Of a DNA stretch of 64,000 nt, positions 23,947 through 35,069 are shown piece by piece (positions within the stretch are counted from its first letter, which is position 1; each line of letters begins with the position of its first letter). Made by a program: the position numbers and the translations under genes. Source of the DNA: Fasciolopsis buskii (Eukaryota; Platyhelminthes; Trematoda; Plagiorchiida; Fasciolidae); the NCBI GenBank assembly GCA_008360955.1, contig LUCM01004076.1, forward strand, positions 226,952 through 290,951, given 5' to 3'. The notes under the pieces were generated by a model, which was not told the DNA's origin, ran no database searches, and saw only the letters and a list, made by a program, of their open reading frames with translations.

Positions 23947-24777
23947 ATTGGTCGCTTAGCCTAACTAAAAAGGCCCATGCCTCGAAAGCACCGTGCAGCA
24001 GTTGTTTCCTGACCCTTTAGGTCTTTTACAGCAGGGTGGTTTTTGAATAGCGTATACGGACCATCTTGGTTTAGGTTGAAAATCCTCATAACCCTCCGAG
24101 TGGAGGTTATCACTGAAAATGCAAAATTACATCACAATAAATGGTCTTACAACCTTTGTTCTCAGATGAATGAGATAGCCTTATCTTGGATGGGGGGCGG
24201 TTTCTTTCCCTCGCATTTTCACACTGTTCAAGTGCACAGTCTGTGCAATCTCAAAACGCTTCTCAGTTAAAAATGAGCCAGTCTATTCATTGCCCCACCC
24301 CCAGCTCCCGCCTACCCCCTCCCCTCACCTACCCCCCAGCCCCCACACACAGCCGCCATGGCCGTTTTTCACTAGGCTCGCCAGGCGCAACGTCCAAGTG
24401 ACAAAAAGAAACAGAAGCGGAAAGCATGCCCGTTCATGTTTGTATGACATATTGCTTTTTGAAGTCGAATCTCATGACCCCAGTTGACGGTAAAGCTCTG
24501 AACCCCTGAAACCATGCAAGCTACTGTTTTAAGCTAGGTGTAACAGATTTTCCAATATCCAGTACGGAGGAATCGAATTGATCCACTAGCAGAGAGCCGT
24601 GCGCGCACGAAATAAGTAAGCCAAGCAACAAGTTAGTCGATTGTTTGCTGAAATGCGGTCTAACAAGTGTGATCAGTGTTCAATGGAGCCAAATGCAAAA
24701 AGTTTTGCCCATCGCTAGGGATTCAAATTAGCACGTCTTTCAGTAGTTCAGTCGGTGAGGCACACTCGGTATTTCTT
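23947..24777. other. Unassigned stretch containing a C-rich block
   Basis: Three overlapping plus-strand frames (43-78 codons each beyond the C-rich block) arise from low-complexity sequence. Nothing else is recognised. Confidence 0.45.
24293..24344 (-). other. Potential G-quadruplex / i-motif, minus strand G-rich
   Basis: Seven runs of three to six cytosines occur in 52 bases on the plus strand (24293, 24298, 24306, 24315, 24321, 24332, 24340), so the minus strand can form a G-quadruplex with short loops. It is the densest such block in the window. Confidence 0.55.
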
Positions 24778-24957
24778 TTTTATCTTTTTATTTTTTACTA
24801 ACTTCATTAATAAAATAATTTGCATCATTTTTCAAGAAGTGGGCCGAGGTCAGCAGAGGGCTGCCAAGTGGGAAAGTTGACCGACGGTGGGAGGATTCAG
24901 ATCCGCGACCTTCACGCCCAAACCCCACGACTTTATCCGTTTGACCACAGCCGGCGT
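24778..24957 (-). mobile_element. tRNA-derived SINE, near full-length, minus strand
   Basis: Read on the minus strand: CGCCGGCTGTGGTCAAACGG (A-box region), GGTCGCGGATCTGAATCC (degraded B box), CCCACCGTCGGTCAACTTTCC, ACTTGGCAGCCCTCTGCTGAC, CTTGAAAAATGATGC and an A-rich AAAAATAAAAAGAT tail. Same order and spacing as the copy at 2868-3040. Confidence 0.85.
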
Positions 24958-25385
24958 TGGGAGTGTTGGTAGCATAGATTGCAGTCGCTTAGGCTCAACG
25001 AGTTTTCACTTGCACCTATTTTTCACTTTTTTCGATATGTGAGAAGCGGTCAGGCAAACTGTTACACAGTTTGCCCCTAATTCCTTGAATCGCAAACATT
25101 TGAACGGAATCCGTTTTCAGTAGGATCTCATTCCATTTCATAAACCCCGTCAAAATTGCCTAGCATCATTTTTTAGCGGTTAAATTTTAGTCCAATAAAA
25201 ACCAATCGTTAGATTTTGACCGGAAGACCGGTGTCGAAGTAACTCAGGATCCGAATGGATACATGAATTACTAACTGCACAGTGAGAGCAATAGTTTCCC
25301 AATAGATGACAAGGTCTCAATAAATCCTCACAGTTTGTGTTGATCGTAGCCCAGGCAGTTGGTTTTCATGGGATTCTGACCACCA
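24958..25385. other. Unassigned stretch
   Basis: No open frame above 60 codons and no recognised repeat before the PLE terminal fragment. Confidence 0.5.
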
Positions 25386-25470
25386 AACTTGGAGTTCAGA
25401 TCGCGTTGAAACTGAGGTGCAGTGACGACGTCACCTAGACTGGTGATAAAACGTTTGCCACCTGAACCCC
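25386..25470 (+). repeat. PLE terminal-repeat fragment
   Basis: The order GACGTCACCTAGACTGGTGAT, AAACGTTTGCCACC, then CCCCAAGCTCAGCGATCTGAACC runs parallel to the PLE terminal repeats at 9596-9720 and 10021-10143 (GTCACGTCGGCTGGTGATGA, ACGTTTGCAATC, GCCCAACTCAGAGC). No PLE coding sequence adjoins. Probably a solo or truncated terminal repeat of a related PLE. Confidence 0.55.
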
Positions 25471-27990
25471 AAGCTCAGCGATCTGAACCGCGTGAGATAA
25501 CGAGGTTTTGCGAAATCTCACAGACGTGACACCCGAAGGATACTTCACGGTTAGGAGATGAAACGACTGCTCGATTCAACACTATCTGGCTTCACTGGCA
25601 TAGAAACCCAGTGAGGTGCGGAATGTTCCTAATGACATTGTTATCCGTTTACTATGATAAAACAGATCAGTAACAAGATCGCATTTAGGCTTTTTACCCG
25701 AAAGGTGTATTGGTAGGCAAAAATGGCTGTTACACATTCTAACCGGAAGTGCAGAGAAGGGAATAAGATTTTTGGGGTATTTACTTATCAATACTAGTGG
25801 TCTGATCTGCTGCGGTTACTTTTTTAATTTGAACTGCGCTTATCCAATCAAGAAGCACATAAGCACATAAGTGTTGTTGCTCTGTTATCTAGTTTGATTC
25901 GGCAGTTTAAATTTTTTTCCATCTAACATAAAAATCGTTATGAGTTGGTTTCTAATAAGATTAAGGTCATTCTGGTGTGTTATCATGATTTTGGTGTGAA
26001 TAGATTTTTAACTACCTTGAATACTCCCCGCTGAAAATACATCGTGACATCTGGTTCTACCCCAAGGTATACTTTCTACCAAGGTTTTATGCGAATAGTC
26101 ATAATCTACATTTGGTGTTTGGGAGCAACAAACTAAAGTCTTGTATTTATTCGTTCTCTTCCGCTTGTATGCTTTATTTTCAGGAGATGAAAGCAAGGAC
26201 AGCCGTGTTATTCGCGCTTGAAATAATGGTACAGAAGTCGACCCAATATCAGTGAGATACGGATAGGATACAGTGCCAATGCGCACTGGGATGACTCCAA
26301 AGCAAACTACGCAACTGACGACAAATGGACGAAAACGAAAGCTGAATGACATGTGCCTTCAAGTTAACTTACAAATCATATTACTATACAAAACACGAGA
26401 AATCCTGATTGGTAGCACATCTTTGGGACAATGGCATTTGAGGCATGTTTGCACTTCACGTTCGTATGCCGGCACGGTTCTGACTGGGTGGTTGTGTGAA
26501 AAGCTAGAGCGAGGCTGCATCAGACTGTGTCGCGTGATTTACACGTGGGCTCACCACAGCATCAGAGAAAAAGAGGCACCCGATGGTTTACCTCAATGAC
26601 CAGAGACTAGCGTATGCCACATCCTGAAAGGCACAATTCGTGGGACTATGACTACCACTAAATGACTCGTGTTCGCGAAAAATAATCCACAGCTTACCAC
26701 TGTTTTCGAAACGATTTTCATTTGCGAGTCACACGTGAAATACTTGCTGTTTAATTAGAATTTGGCCTTCAATGGACATTCATCATTTTCTGTTTACTTT
26801 TTATTCCATTATTAAAATTGACTATTAGGATAATCAGGTTTTTCCAGTCCGTCATATCAACTACTGTTACAATCATTCATTAGATTGGGAGCTTGCTGTT
26901 GTGAATCAGATGTCACGTTACACACGGCCACTTAGAAAACAACAGACGGAGAATTCAAACAAATCCGATCAGTAGGCCGATCGATTGTAAGGGCTACGAC
27001 TGAGACTCGCCTTATGATCAGCAAGCCTTTTTAGTGTGGCCGGTCATCCATTGCGTTTGCCACAAGAGTTCAAAATCTGCGGCCTTTTGGTTCTACCCGA
27101 TTCATTCTGTGGTTTCGTTTACTGCATAGGAAAATCAGCTTCTCTGTATGACAGTTTCTGTCCCAAATTACTGACTCCCGAAAATGGAAACTGGAGCCCG
27201 TTTCCCAATTGCTCTCGTAAATATTAATTTTGATTGCAGTGTTTGTATCCAAATATTTTTTCGGTTTGCTAGCATCTGGTTCCTTTATTCGTCCCAGATA
27301 CAAAAATTAAAGAATTTTTATCACTTTGGTTAATATTATCTCTCTTGTTCTGCCGCATGTACTTCTACGCGGTCTCTTTCCATATGGTAATCAACCTGAC
27401 GGAACATTCTACAAGTGGGAAATCTTTGTGCTACCCATTTTTCCGGTGTTCAACAACTTTTCCCCATCAATTGCTATACTGTGGTCGCTGCTTACACCCT
27501 TCGAACTGTTTTCCACAGATTCCTATCGGAAATGAGTACATCAACCGTGAGTTATGTAACCCAGTAACGTGGCTTGACAAATTAGTATTTACTTCGTCTT
27601 CGGCCATGGTCTCGACGAGGCAACATGTGTTTTTATGCTGGCGCTGATCATGACTTCCAGAAAACAACTCGGGGCTAGAAAATGATGGTCAAGAGCTATT
27701 AAACAACGGAAAATCTTGGAGAAAGCTTCAGAAAACATTCTGTCGTTTGGGTCTGTTGTGTGGCTTCAATTTATGTACTTTACATTTCTATTTTCGAGTT
27801 TAGTTTCCGCCGAGCTGAACACAAATGTTCCGGACCAAGAAAGCATTTGCGCTTCAAACTTCGTGACTTTGGTAGACTCAAACCTAATGTAATTGAAACA
27901 ATAATCCATTGAGTTCGAATGAAATTTTGCACAGTTGTTATTGCCCGCCTGAGCTGTTCACAATGTATCCACAACGGTTCCCGCGTTCTT
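25471..27990. other. Unassigned stretch
   Basis: Frames up to 114 codons (26008-26352, minus) and 108 codons (26273-26599, plus) overlap each other and show no motif. No repeats shared within the window. Confidence 0.45.
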
Positions 27991-28180
27991 TGATCAGCAT
28001 TAGCCACGGAGTTAACAATCACAACGCCTCAACCCGAAGTTCAAGAGTTCGATTCCCGGCATCACCGGTTGACTTTCCGATTTGACAACTCTGTTGGCTG
28101 TCACCTTCGTCCTGGAAACCATGTGCTTTGTGGTTTCATTACTAAAAGAAGGAAACTATATTAAAAATTACAAAAGGTAA
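27991..28180 (+). mobile_element. tRNA-derived SINE, diverged copy
   Basis: A-box-like TTAGCCACGGAG, then a good B box (GAGTTCGATTCCCGGC at about 28047-28062), then CCGGTTGACTTTCCGATTTGAC, TGTTGGCTGTCACC, GTCCTGGAAACCATG, TGGTTTCATTACTAAAAGAAGG. This follows the body of the 2868 copy step by step but with many substitutions, so it is an old copy or a sister subfamily with a different tRNA head. Confidence 0.65.
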
Positions 28181-29959
28181 GTTTGAAAAAAATGGAGGCC
28201 TGAATATCACTGAAAACCCACTTGCAACTGGGATACCAGAATGGTGAAATAAGATGTTCCCATTTTGAGTATCCCCGCCAGCCGCTCGCGTAAAATAGTG
28301 TTGTTTACATGATATCGCCTTATTGATTCAAAAATCTAAAGTGACATTTTAGTCATTCGTCGAACGACTAGTCCAGTCTCCCAAAGATATCCTCGTATAC
28401 CGTAGCGGCGGATTTTGTTTGCATTCGACTTCTCTGAAGCAAGCCGGTATAAAAGCATAATAATATTTGTCACTACACGGGTGTTTTGTAATTCCACAAA
28501 TGCCCACTCATGTTTCTGCGAATGGGGCCGTGTTACCTTCTTCTTAATCGCGGAGAGAGTCATGTGCGTGGGACCAATATGCTCAGACAGGCCAATAACC
28601 AGCAATGAAAGACACCAATAAAGATAACAGTAGTGATAGACGGTCACGGAAATCGGTTTCTCTTTGCAAAGGAAATGGAATGGGTAGCCAGTTTGCACTA
28701 TGCGCATATTCCTGCACACCGCGCATACTGCTTGAGTGTATGCATTTCGCATGTTAATGTCCAATTAACCGACATGTGACACACTCGGTTGCTGCATCAA
28801 CTTGTGCTTATCGACCCCTTCACACGATGTGCGTGAACACGTTTTCGTTCTTCGAGAACGACTATGCAGTGAACGCTTGTTCTGCCTCTCAAGAATGAGA
28901 TTAATGACACGTATTGGCAACTGAAAATCAAGAAGATATGTGGACCTACGAAAACCCACAGCTTCCAAAGCAGTCATTTTGAGAAGGTGAGAACAATGGA
29001 CGCGGATGATTGAACTGTCCACAGTATAGCCACCTGAGAAGGTTGCAGACAATGACCAGTCACTTGTGACACTTGAAAAAAGCTGACTACTAACACACCG
29101 CGCATAATTTGTGAACATCGAACTCAAAAGCAGTCCAACAAATCCGACGGATTAATGTTGAACAAAGTAACTCCAAACGGCATTTTCCAACAATCTGAAG
29201 TTCACAAAGCAACATCAGTCTAACGACCAACATCCGTCTGTTTTAATTGTCTTCGTGCGTTGTTGGTCCAGGTCCAATCTTGTGAGCAAATAAAACACAG
29301 GGAAACCTACAAAATAGGATTTATACATAAATTCGTTACGTCTCACATCAGGAACTTGGCAAACACAATATTAGCAACAATAACTCCGTCCATTAATCAG
29401 CCACGGAACTATATGACTCCAACTGTAAATAGCCATCAAGTAAGTCCCCAGCTGGCCAATGATGGTCAAAGTGGATTGGGAGTCTATCATCAAAAAGTCC
29501 TTGGTTCGAATCTCGAATCCACCGGTAGTGGACGGCAGTTGGCCTAATAGATCAAGATTTATGCTGGTTGACTTTCGTTGCTCTCACGATAGTGATCTAG
29601 ACCTAGGATTAGCTGACTGCAGGGCAGATTTCGGACCAGTGATTAGAAGTGACTTCACATCAGGTGTCGTGGAGCACATTGGCTACGGGGCGTGATCCCC
29701 GCACTACGCACATGCGTGCAGCATATCATGAAAGCACTTTAGGCCTACCGACCATTCCTCATTATAAAAAATTACCACTGGGCAGGCTTCAAACAAATCA
29801 ACAAACCGCGTAGCTTGAAATGCCACTGGACATCAAATATCATCAGTGGAAGAAATTGAATGAAAGTTCCGTTTCCAAATTAACCACTACCACGTTTGTT
29901 GAATAGTCTCCTTAGGGCAACTAAATCTTCGTTGAATAGAGTGGTTCAGTGAATCAGGA
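28181..29959. other. Unassigned stretch with weak tRNA-like segment
   Basis: Contains a 142-codon minus-strand frame (28336-28764), which has mildly hydrophobic stretches but no recognised domain, and a 120-codon one (28765-29127). At 29450-29530 a TGGCCAATGATGGTCAAAGTGG...GGTTCGAATCTCG arrangement recalls a tRNA A and B box, perhaps another SINE head. Confidence 0.4.
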
Positions 29960-30573
29960 TTGCAGGACCGTTTTACTATACTTCAAACTGTGTCAAACAT
30001 CGCGACCGTGATGTCGTCGACAGATTCGTCGGAGGTACGTGACGTTGAAAGCGCACCACAACGATTGGAAATGTACCTACTTAGCAGGCTAAATGCCTCG
30101 TTAGGTTTCGGGCTCTGCACAAAAGTCAAGGCCATGCTCTACCTAAAGTCAGATTCTAAATCGGTCCACACCCCTAAACACCTTTTGCCGAATGTCACTT
30201 TGCAAGCCATATAGTGAGGAGTCCAACCATTTGCAAGCTGGCCATTAAGCCTGGGCTGCTCTCGTCGTGGTGGGTCAGAAGGCAGTTGATTCCGTTGGAA
30301 TATGCTAAATTTTCCGGTAGACTTACTAATGAATTGCAACCGTATCGATGTCCATCAGAAACTCCGGTGAATCTATTTTCTAGTCTGGAGGGGAAAATGA
30401 TTTCAAAAATTGATTGTACAACCAAAAAATTATTAGCTCTTAGCGATCATCGTGGATCGGTAGAATGCACCAGATTACCGTTTGGATTAAAACGTACACC
30501 GATCATATTCGGACGGGCAATGGACATAAACCTGACTGATCATCCACTTACACTAGCCTACATCAGGTTATAG
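29960..30573 (+). pseudogene. Ty3-type retrotransposon pol fragment, frameshifted
   Basis: Two adjoining frames make up one reverse transcriptase region. The first (29960-30214) ends with GLCTKVKAMLYLKSDSKSVH.PKHLLP, matching the conserved KAHLxLKxDAKPVxxPxRPVP block upstream of the Ty3 polymerase. The second (30214-30573) has LFSSLEGKMISKIDCTTKK, LALSDHRGSVECTRLPFGLK and GRAMDINLTDHPLTLAYI, the KxD, LPFG and start of the YIDD blocks. Intact copies read YIDDI; here the sequence passes to a stop after LAYIRL, so the catalytic aspartates are lost. No LTRs, protease or integrase are recognised. Dead fragment from a different part of pol than the 2.0 kb scrap, with overlap in the KID block. Confidence 0.75.
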
Positions 30574-32643
30574 GGATATCGTGAGCACGTATCGATCAGA
30601 ACAGCTGAGAAGATTTAGACTGAATCCTATATTGGATTTGACTGTTTGGTCTCAAAGTGGGCATAATGAAATGTTCTTTTTCCTTGCAAACAGTCTGCCC
30701 TACCCATCACTAGCAAAAACGGGGGTCGTTCAGATCCGTCCAATTTTTGGACTCATTAAGCAAACGAATCCACAAACGAACAGAGTCGGGATGCAATCAT
30801 TTCTTTGTATTGTGGATTAATGCAGTAATTTTTTTTTCAAGTATGCCAGACATTAGATCTCGTTTTCATGTGCCATCGAGACCGGATTCCAGATAATGTT
30901 ATCATAAGGTTTTCACAAACCAAGTTGCCAAAAATCGATCGCTGTTGGTAATCGTTTTTTAATGCTTTACTAGTTTTTTTTCCACTTCGCTGCTCGACTC
31001 CCGTCTAACTGTTTGTGCTTCGAGTGTCTGACTTGGTGTCCTGGCCACCAGCACACTCACGGTCAGCGGGCTTCGTTAGTCGAAAAACGGTAGCTTAATC
31101 AATAGCCTTAAATAAAATAAATGAAGTAACGCGCAACCTGATGTTCTCAAAACTTGGTGACACGTACGGATTCTGCGCCTGCAACGAACAGATCGTCATG
31201 CGACTGTGTGACTGGCGAGAGAATGAGTGTACAAGGGAGGTGCACGAAGTTGGTGCAAGAGGGAGGCTTGGTTCAGTGTCTACGATTCTGCATGTCCGTA
31301 TGCATGAATCTAACTGTGTGAACACAAGACAGACGTCAGCCGGTCTCGAATGCGTTGCCTCACTCCGTCGGTGCTTGTGCTCCAGGTCAAAGGAACGAAA
31401 TTGTGAGCGTCTGTGTAGTTGTACGTGCTTGTAAATGTCAGCGTTCGATTGAATGTCAGTGGAATGAACCAGCGTAACTGTGCATTTGGATAATTCGAGT
31501 CAGTGTGGTGCTGGGAAACCATGATCACTGAGCGTTAGGTTGTTAGTCAAACAACAAATCAACTCGGGACGTCGTGCCCATGACACGGATATGCATGTGG
31601 ACCGGTCACAAACCGATTGTGATGGAAAACGGTGCCTCTTGGATACGTTTGGACAGGCTAACGCATTGCCACACTCGACAAGTCAAGGTTATAACATTCA
31701 ATCTGATAAGGATTTGGTCATATCACCAGTCAAAGTCGAGGTGAAACAAGTTTTCCTGGGTTCAGATTGAAGCTAGGTGGTAATGCTTATCATGATACAG
31801 AAAATAATTTAGTTGGATCACGACCGTCAACCGATTCTTTGCTTCCAAAAACAAGGCTGGTTTCGAATTATCAATGATCCTTGTTATATGCAGCTTCACC
31901 ATTGAAACGGTAGTTCGATTGCAGCTGATTAATGTTCAATGCAATTTGAATACAACGATCTCGAAATTGCCCAAAATATATATGGAATGATTATCTGGGT
32001 ATTTCATCTATGAAAACGCCAACTTGAGGGTATGCTTATTGCCTGTTGACATGAATAACGGAGAACATATGAAGTGTTGCAAACAGTGCTTCCTTGCCGC
32101 TAAGATGCATCTGAAAGATTCGTCGATGAATGAATCAAAACCCTTTTACTGTAATGGTTCATACTTATTCACTGTATGCAATGAAGGCTATGAGTTGCTT
32201 CTATCACTGCTAATAATATGTTGGCTTCTTTTAGCTGGTGCACGACAAAATTGTGACGGGGATCCATAAATGATGTTATTTTGTGTGCATCCCTGATTCA
32301 TATGACTGTTCTGTGCGTTTATGAAAACAACTTGGAATAACGACCACTCGCCTTCGGCCACGTCTAACCACCACTTTGTAAATCGGCTGGTCAGTAATGG
32401 GCTTGGGTTGTTCCAACAATGTTGACTAGAGTATAGTGTTAAAACTTATCGATCCACCATTCGACATCACTTAGAATTTTGTGGCTGCTTTGTCAGCTCT
32501 GTCAGCTGACTGACGAGGCCTTACTGATCAGCCTCGGACAATATGCACACAGGTAACTTGGAAGTCCATTAATAGCAATATTATTATTAGAAATAGCACT
32601 GATATTAGTGTAAGTAGTAATACTAATATTAGTGGCAGTAGCA

Positions 32644-32644
<1 letters not shown>
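30574..32644. other. Unassigned stretch
   Basis: No open frame above 97 codons and no motif. It could include further Ty3 remains, but no RNase H or integrase block was found. Confidence 0.4.
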
Positions 32645-32685
<41 letters not shown>

Positions 32686-32711
32686 TAGTAGTAGTAGTAG
32701 TAATAGTAGTA
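32645..32711. repeat. (AGT)n microsatellite
   Basis: About 22 AGT units with two interruptions. Poly-Tyr and poly-Leu frames on the minus strand are artefacts of the array. Confidence 0.95.
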
Positions 32712-33489
32712 CTGAAGGACAGTGATCAAAAATACTAGCTGCATTTCTAAACACTTCGTGAACAGCAGAAAATGCAACCGTACTTGGTAAAAAGTTACAA
32801 CTCGTTAAGTCTGAATTAGTGGACCGCAACGCAAAACACACGGTTTCCACTGAAAGATATCATGAATCAACATTGGGTAAAAAGGAGACTACAGCGAAAC
32901 AATACTGATCAAAGTGAGATTGGCGCATCGGAGTTTTGGGCGAAAGTTTGCGTTAATATGAAGAAGCTATTTTCTTGAGTATAACAGTAATGGTTGTAGC
33001 AGTAATAGTAGTTCGATTTTCGTATCAAATTTTCTACGCCGTGTTGGCAGTCATCTGAATAGTGGAAATAACTAAATGAAATTTGATTTCTGTGGGCTTG
33101 GCTAGGAAAAGGCTATTTGTACTTTACAGTGAACAACTGTGGAAACGTCTACTCAGTCAACTGTGTTTACGATAGTCGCTTTAACTTGAGGAAAGCTCGC
33201 CAAGCCAGTATATGTGTCCATGCCTCTAGTCAGAGTATATTCAATGAACCGACGACATATCCGATAAAACCATCGCAATAGAATTAAATTTCTGTGGTAC
33301 TGACAATTTGTTCCCGCCAGGAAACAGTGATGAAAATAGTTTATAACAATGATATTGTTACAAAATAAACCGAAATAAATAGTCGGAAAGTGAAACTAAA
33401 TATGTCGGCGCTTTTTACGTATCCACTTCCCTGATTATTCACGATTGCTTTCAACGGATCATTGAATTCGAATACTGTATGATATTAGC
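32712..33489. other. Unassigned stretch
   Basis: AT-rich; no open frames of note and no shared repeat before the PLE arm that starts at 33490. Confidence 0.5.
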
Positions 33490-33883
33490 ATTCGTACTCG
33501 TGCCATTACATCACTATATATCTAGACAAAAAATTTTCACTGTAGGAAGGATTGGATTAGTCAGATACAAATATGGGTGGGGAAGTGATTTGTGGTGTTA
33601 CATGCATAACCTGAATACACAAGAATGTGTTGTGTTAATTGTTTTGTTGTCTAGGGTTTGCATTGGGACAGATGGTGGGCCAGGGGAGTTGAAGCGCAAC
33701 CACAAATTGTTTTTGAGAACAAAGTGGAGGATTGTGAAGACGGATAGCGATAGCTTCCGCAGTGCTCAAAAGGCGACACTTTGCCAACCTGGATTGTTGA
33801 CCTCTGACCTTATACAGGGTCCGGAAAGCTTGCATCACATTCACGGTGTGGTTAGTTTGTGCTAGATGTGAGACGACTGCGCT
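33490..33883 (-). mobile_element. PLE copy 2, left inverted arm
   Basis: A 394-bp segment is the reverse complement of 34364-34757 with only scattered substitutions and no net length change. On the minus strand it encodes the C-terminal end of the PLE GIY-YIG protein (AFRTLYKVRGQQSRLAK ... LCSQKQFVVALQLPWPT, TAA at about 33635) and then about 145 bp of 3' terminal sequence. A 128-codon plus-strand frame over it (33479-33865) is antisense and not a gene. Same lineage as the short element at 12.7 kb. Confidence 0.85.
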
Positions 33884-34137
33884 TGGTACCTCTTAATGTG
33901 AAGAGGAACTTAATTAGATGTCTGATTGCCAGGACAAAAAGAATATGCACAGAAGATACTCATGAAGCTGAACTGCAGACGGTCAGAAGAGTATTCACTG
34001 AAAATGGTTTCCCAATTAGGTTAATTGACAAGATGTTGGAGACAGAACAGGAAGTTCCTAGGAGTGCGACGGTGGAGAGAAAGCCAGTATACATATCTCT
34101 GCCATTCAAAGGTGACACGCTAGCAGAGATAGCATGA
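33865..34137 (+). pseudogene. PLE copy 2: linker between reverse transcriptase and nuclease
   Basis: The plus-strand frame after the junction reads PLNVKRNLIRCLIARTKRICT, ELQTVRRVFTENGFP and PVYISLPFKGD. This is the characteristic PLE segment between reverse transcriptase and nuclease (an RNLI..L..RA..IC block, then ENGYP, then the LPFKGD motif). The reverse transcriptase itself is absent: the copy is 5'-truncated at about 33884. The frame ends in TGA after LAEIA; homology continues in the next frame as DEDRLAAKLRILFNSLPVVP, so a single-base indel separates it from the nuclease. Confidence 0.8.
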
Positions 34138-34612
34138 CGAAGACAGACTAGCAGCCAAGCTTCGTATCCTGTTCAACTCCCTCCCCGTGGTGCCGTTATG
34201 GTTGAAAGACAAAGTCCCTGATTCTGCAGCCTCATTTTGTATCTATTCCGTCACATGTTTCTGTGGGACAATGTACATCGGCCGCACAACCAGGCGCTCG
34301 TCTGAACGCATCCGTGAGCACCACCCGGCATGGTTAGGCACTGGAACAATTAAGTCATTTAATAGCGCAGTCGTTTCACATCTAGCACAGACTAACCACA
34401 CCGTGAATGTGACGCAAGCTTTCCGGACCCTGTATAAGGTCAGAGGTCAACAATCCAGGTTGGCAAAGTGTCGCCTTTTGAGCACTGCGGAAGCTATCGC
34501 TATCCGTCTTCACAATCCTCCACTTTGTTCTCAAAAACAATTTGTGGTTGCGCTTCAACTCCCCTGGCCCACCATCTGTCCCAATGCAAACCCTAGACAA
34601 CAAAACAATTAA
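34138..34612 (+). pseudogene. PLE copy 2: GIY-YIG endonuclease domain
   Basis: This nuclease of PLE copy 2 would nick the target for priming. After the frame change the order is RLAAKLRILFNSLPV, SASFCIYSVTC.CGTMYIGRTT, RRSSERIREH and then HLAQTNHTVNVTQAFRTLYKV. The GIY half reads CIY, while the YIG half, the downstream Arg of RRSSERIREH and the EH pair are all present. It ends with TAA at about 34610-34612, after a C-terminal tail that lies inside the right inverted arm. Unlike copy 1, the key tyrosine of YIG is preserved. The domain is 141 codons from its first ATG and open throughout, but the upstream frameshift and missing reverse transcriptase make the copy non-autonomous. Confidence 0.85.
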
Positions 34613-34757
34613 CACAACACATTCTTGTGTATTCAGGTTATGCATGTAACACCACAAATCACTTCCCCACTCATATTTGTATCTGACTAATCCAATCCTC
34701 CCTACAGTGAAAATTTTTTGTCTAGATATATAGTGATGTAATGGCATGAGTATGAAT
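34364..34757 (+). mobile_element. PLE copy 2, right inverted arm (3' terminus)
   Basis: Counterpart of 33490-33883. It holds the last 80 codons of the nuclease frame and the 3' terminal region to TCTAGATATATAGTGATG and GTAATGGCATGAGTATGAAT. A further 40 bp to the right (to about 34797) resembles the outer arms of the 12.7 kb element but has no match on the left side of copy 2. Confidence 0.85.
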
Positions 34758-34797
34758 CACTGAAAACGAGCTTGTTCGCCAGCTTGTGTTTTTCTCA

Positions 34798-35069
34798 ATG
34801 TGCTCAGTGGTAATTTTCAAGGAATATTAGTATTCATTCAGCCCTGGTTTCGCACAGCCGCAAGCCGTTGCGCAGTCGCAGTGGGGAGAGGCAGAATTAA
34901 TCTTCATTTGGATCTCCAAGTGGAAAGAAGATTTTAGAAGTGGCGTCTGTCCGCCACATCACATGGCGTTCGATTTCAAGAGTGATTTCACGGAGCCAAT
35001 CCAAATATTGGTTGATTTACTATGATTCATACTGCTCTTAAGACCAAGCCGAGGCACAGTGATTCTGTA
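34798..35069. other. Unassigned stretch
   Basis: Short gap between PLE copy 2 and the dispersed repeat; no frames or motifs of note. Confidence 0.5.

Noticed and set aside
32502..32850. Poly-Tyr and poly-Leu frames
   Set aside because: They read through the AGT array on the minus strand; same for 45522-45731.
33479..33865. 128-codon plus-strand protein, also seen on the minus strand at 34382-34747
   Set aside because: Both are antisense to the conserved PLE nuclease tail, and duplicate only because the arms are inverted copies.
34683..34725. Hammerhead near CTGACTAATCC...GAAAATTTTTTGTC
   Set aside because: The core has CUGACUA, stem II does not pair and stem I strands do not match.
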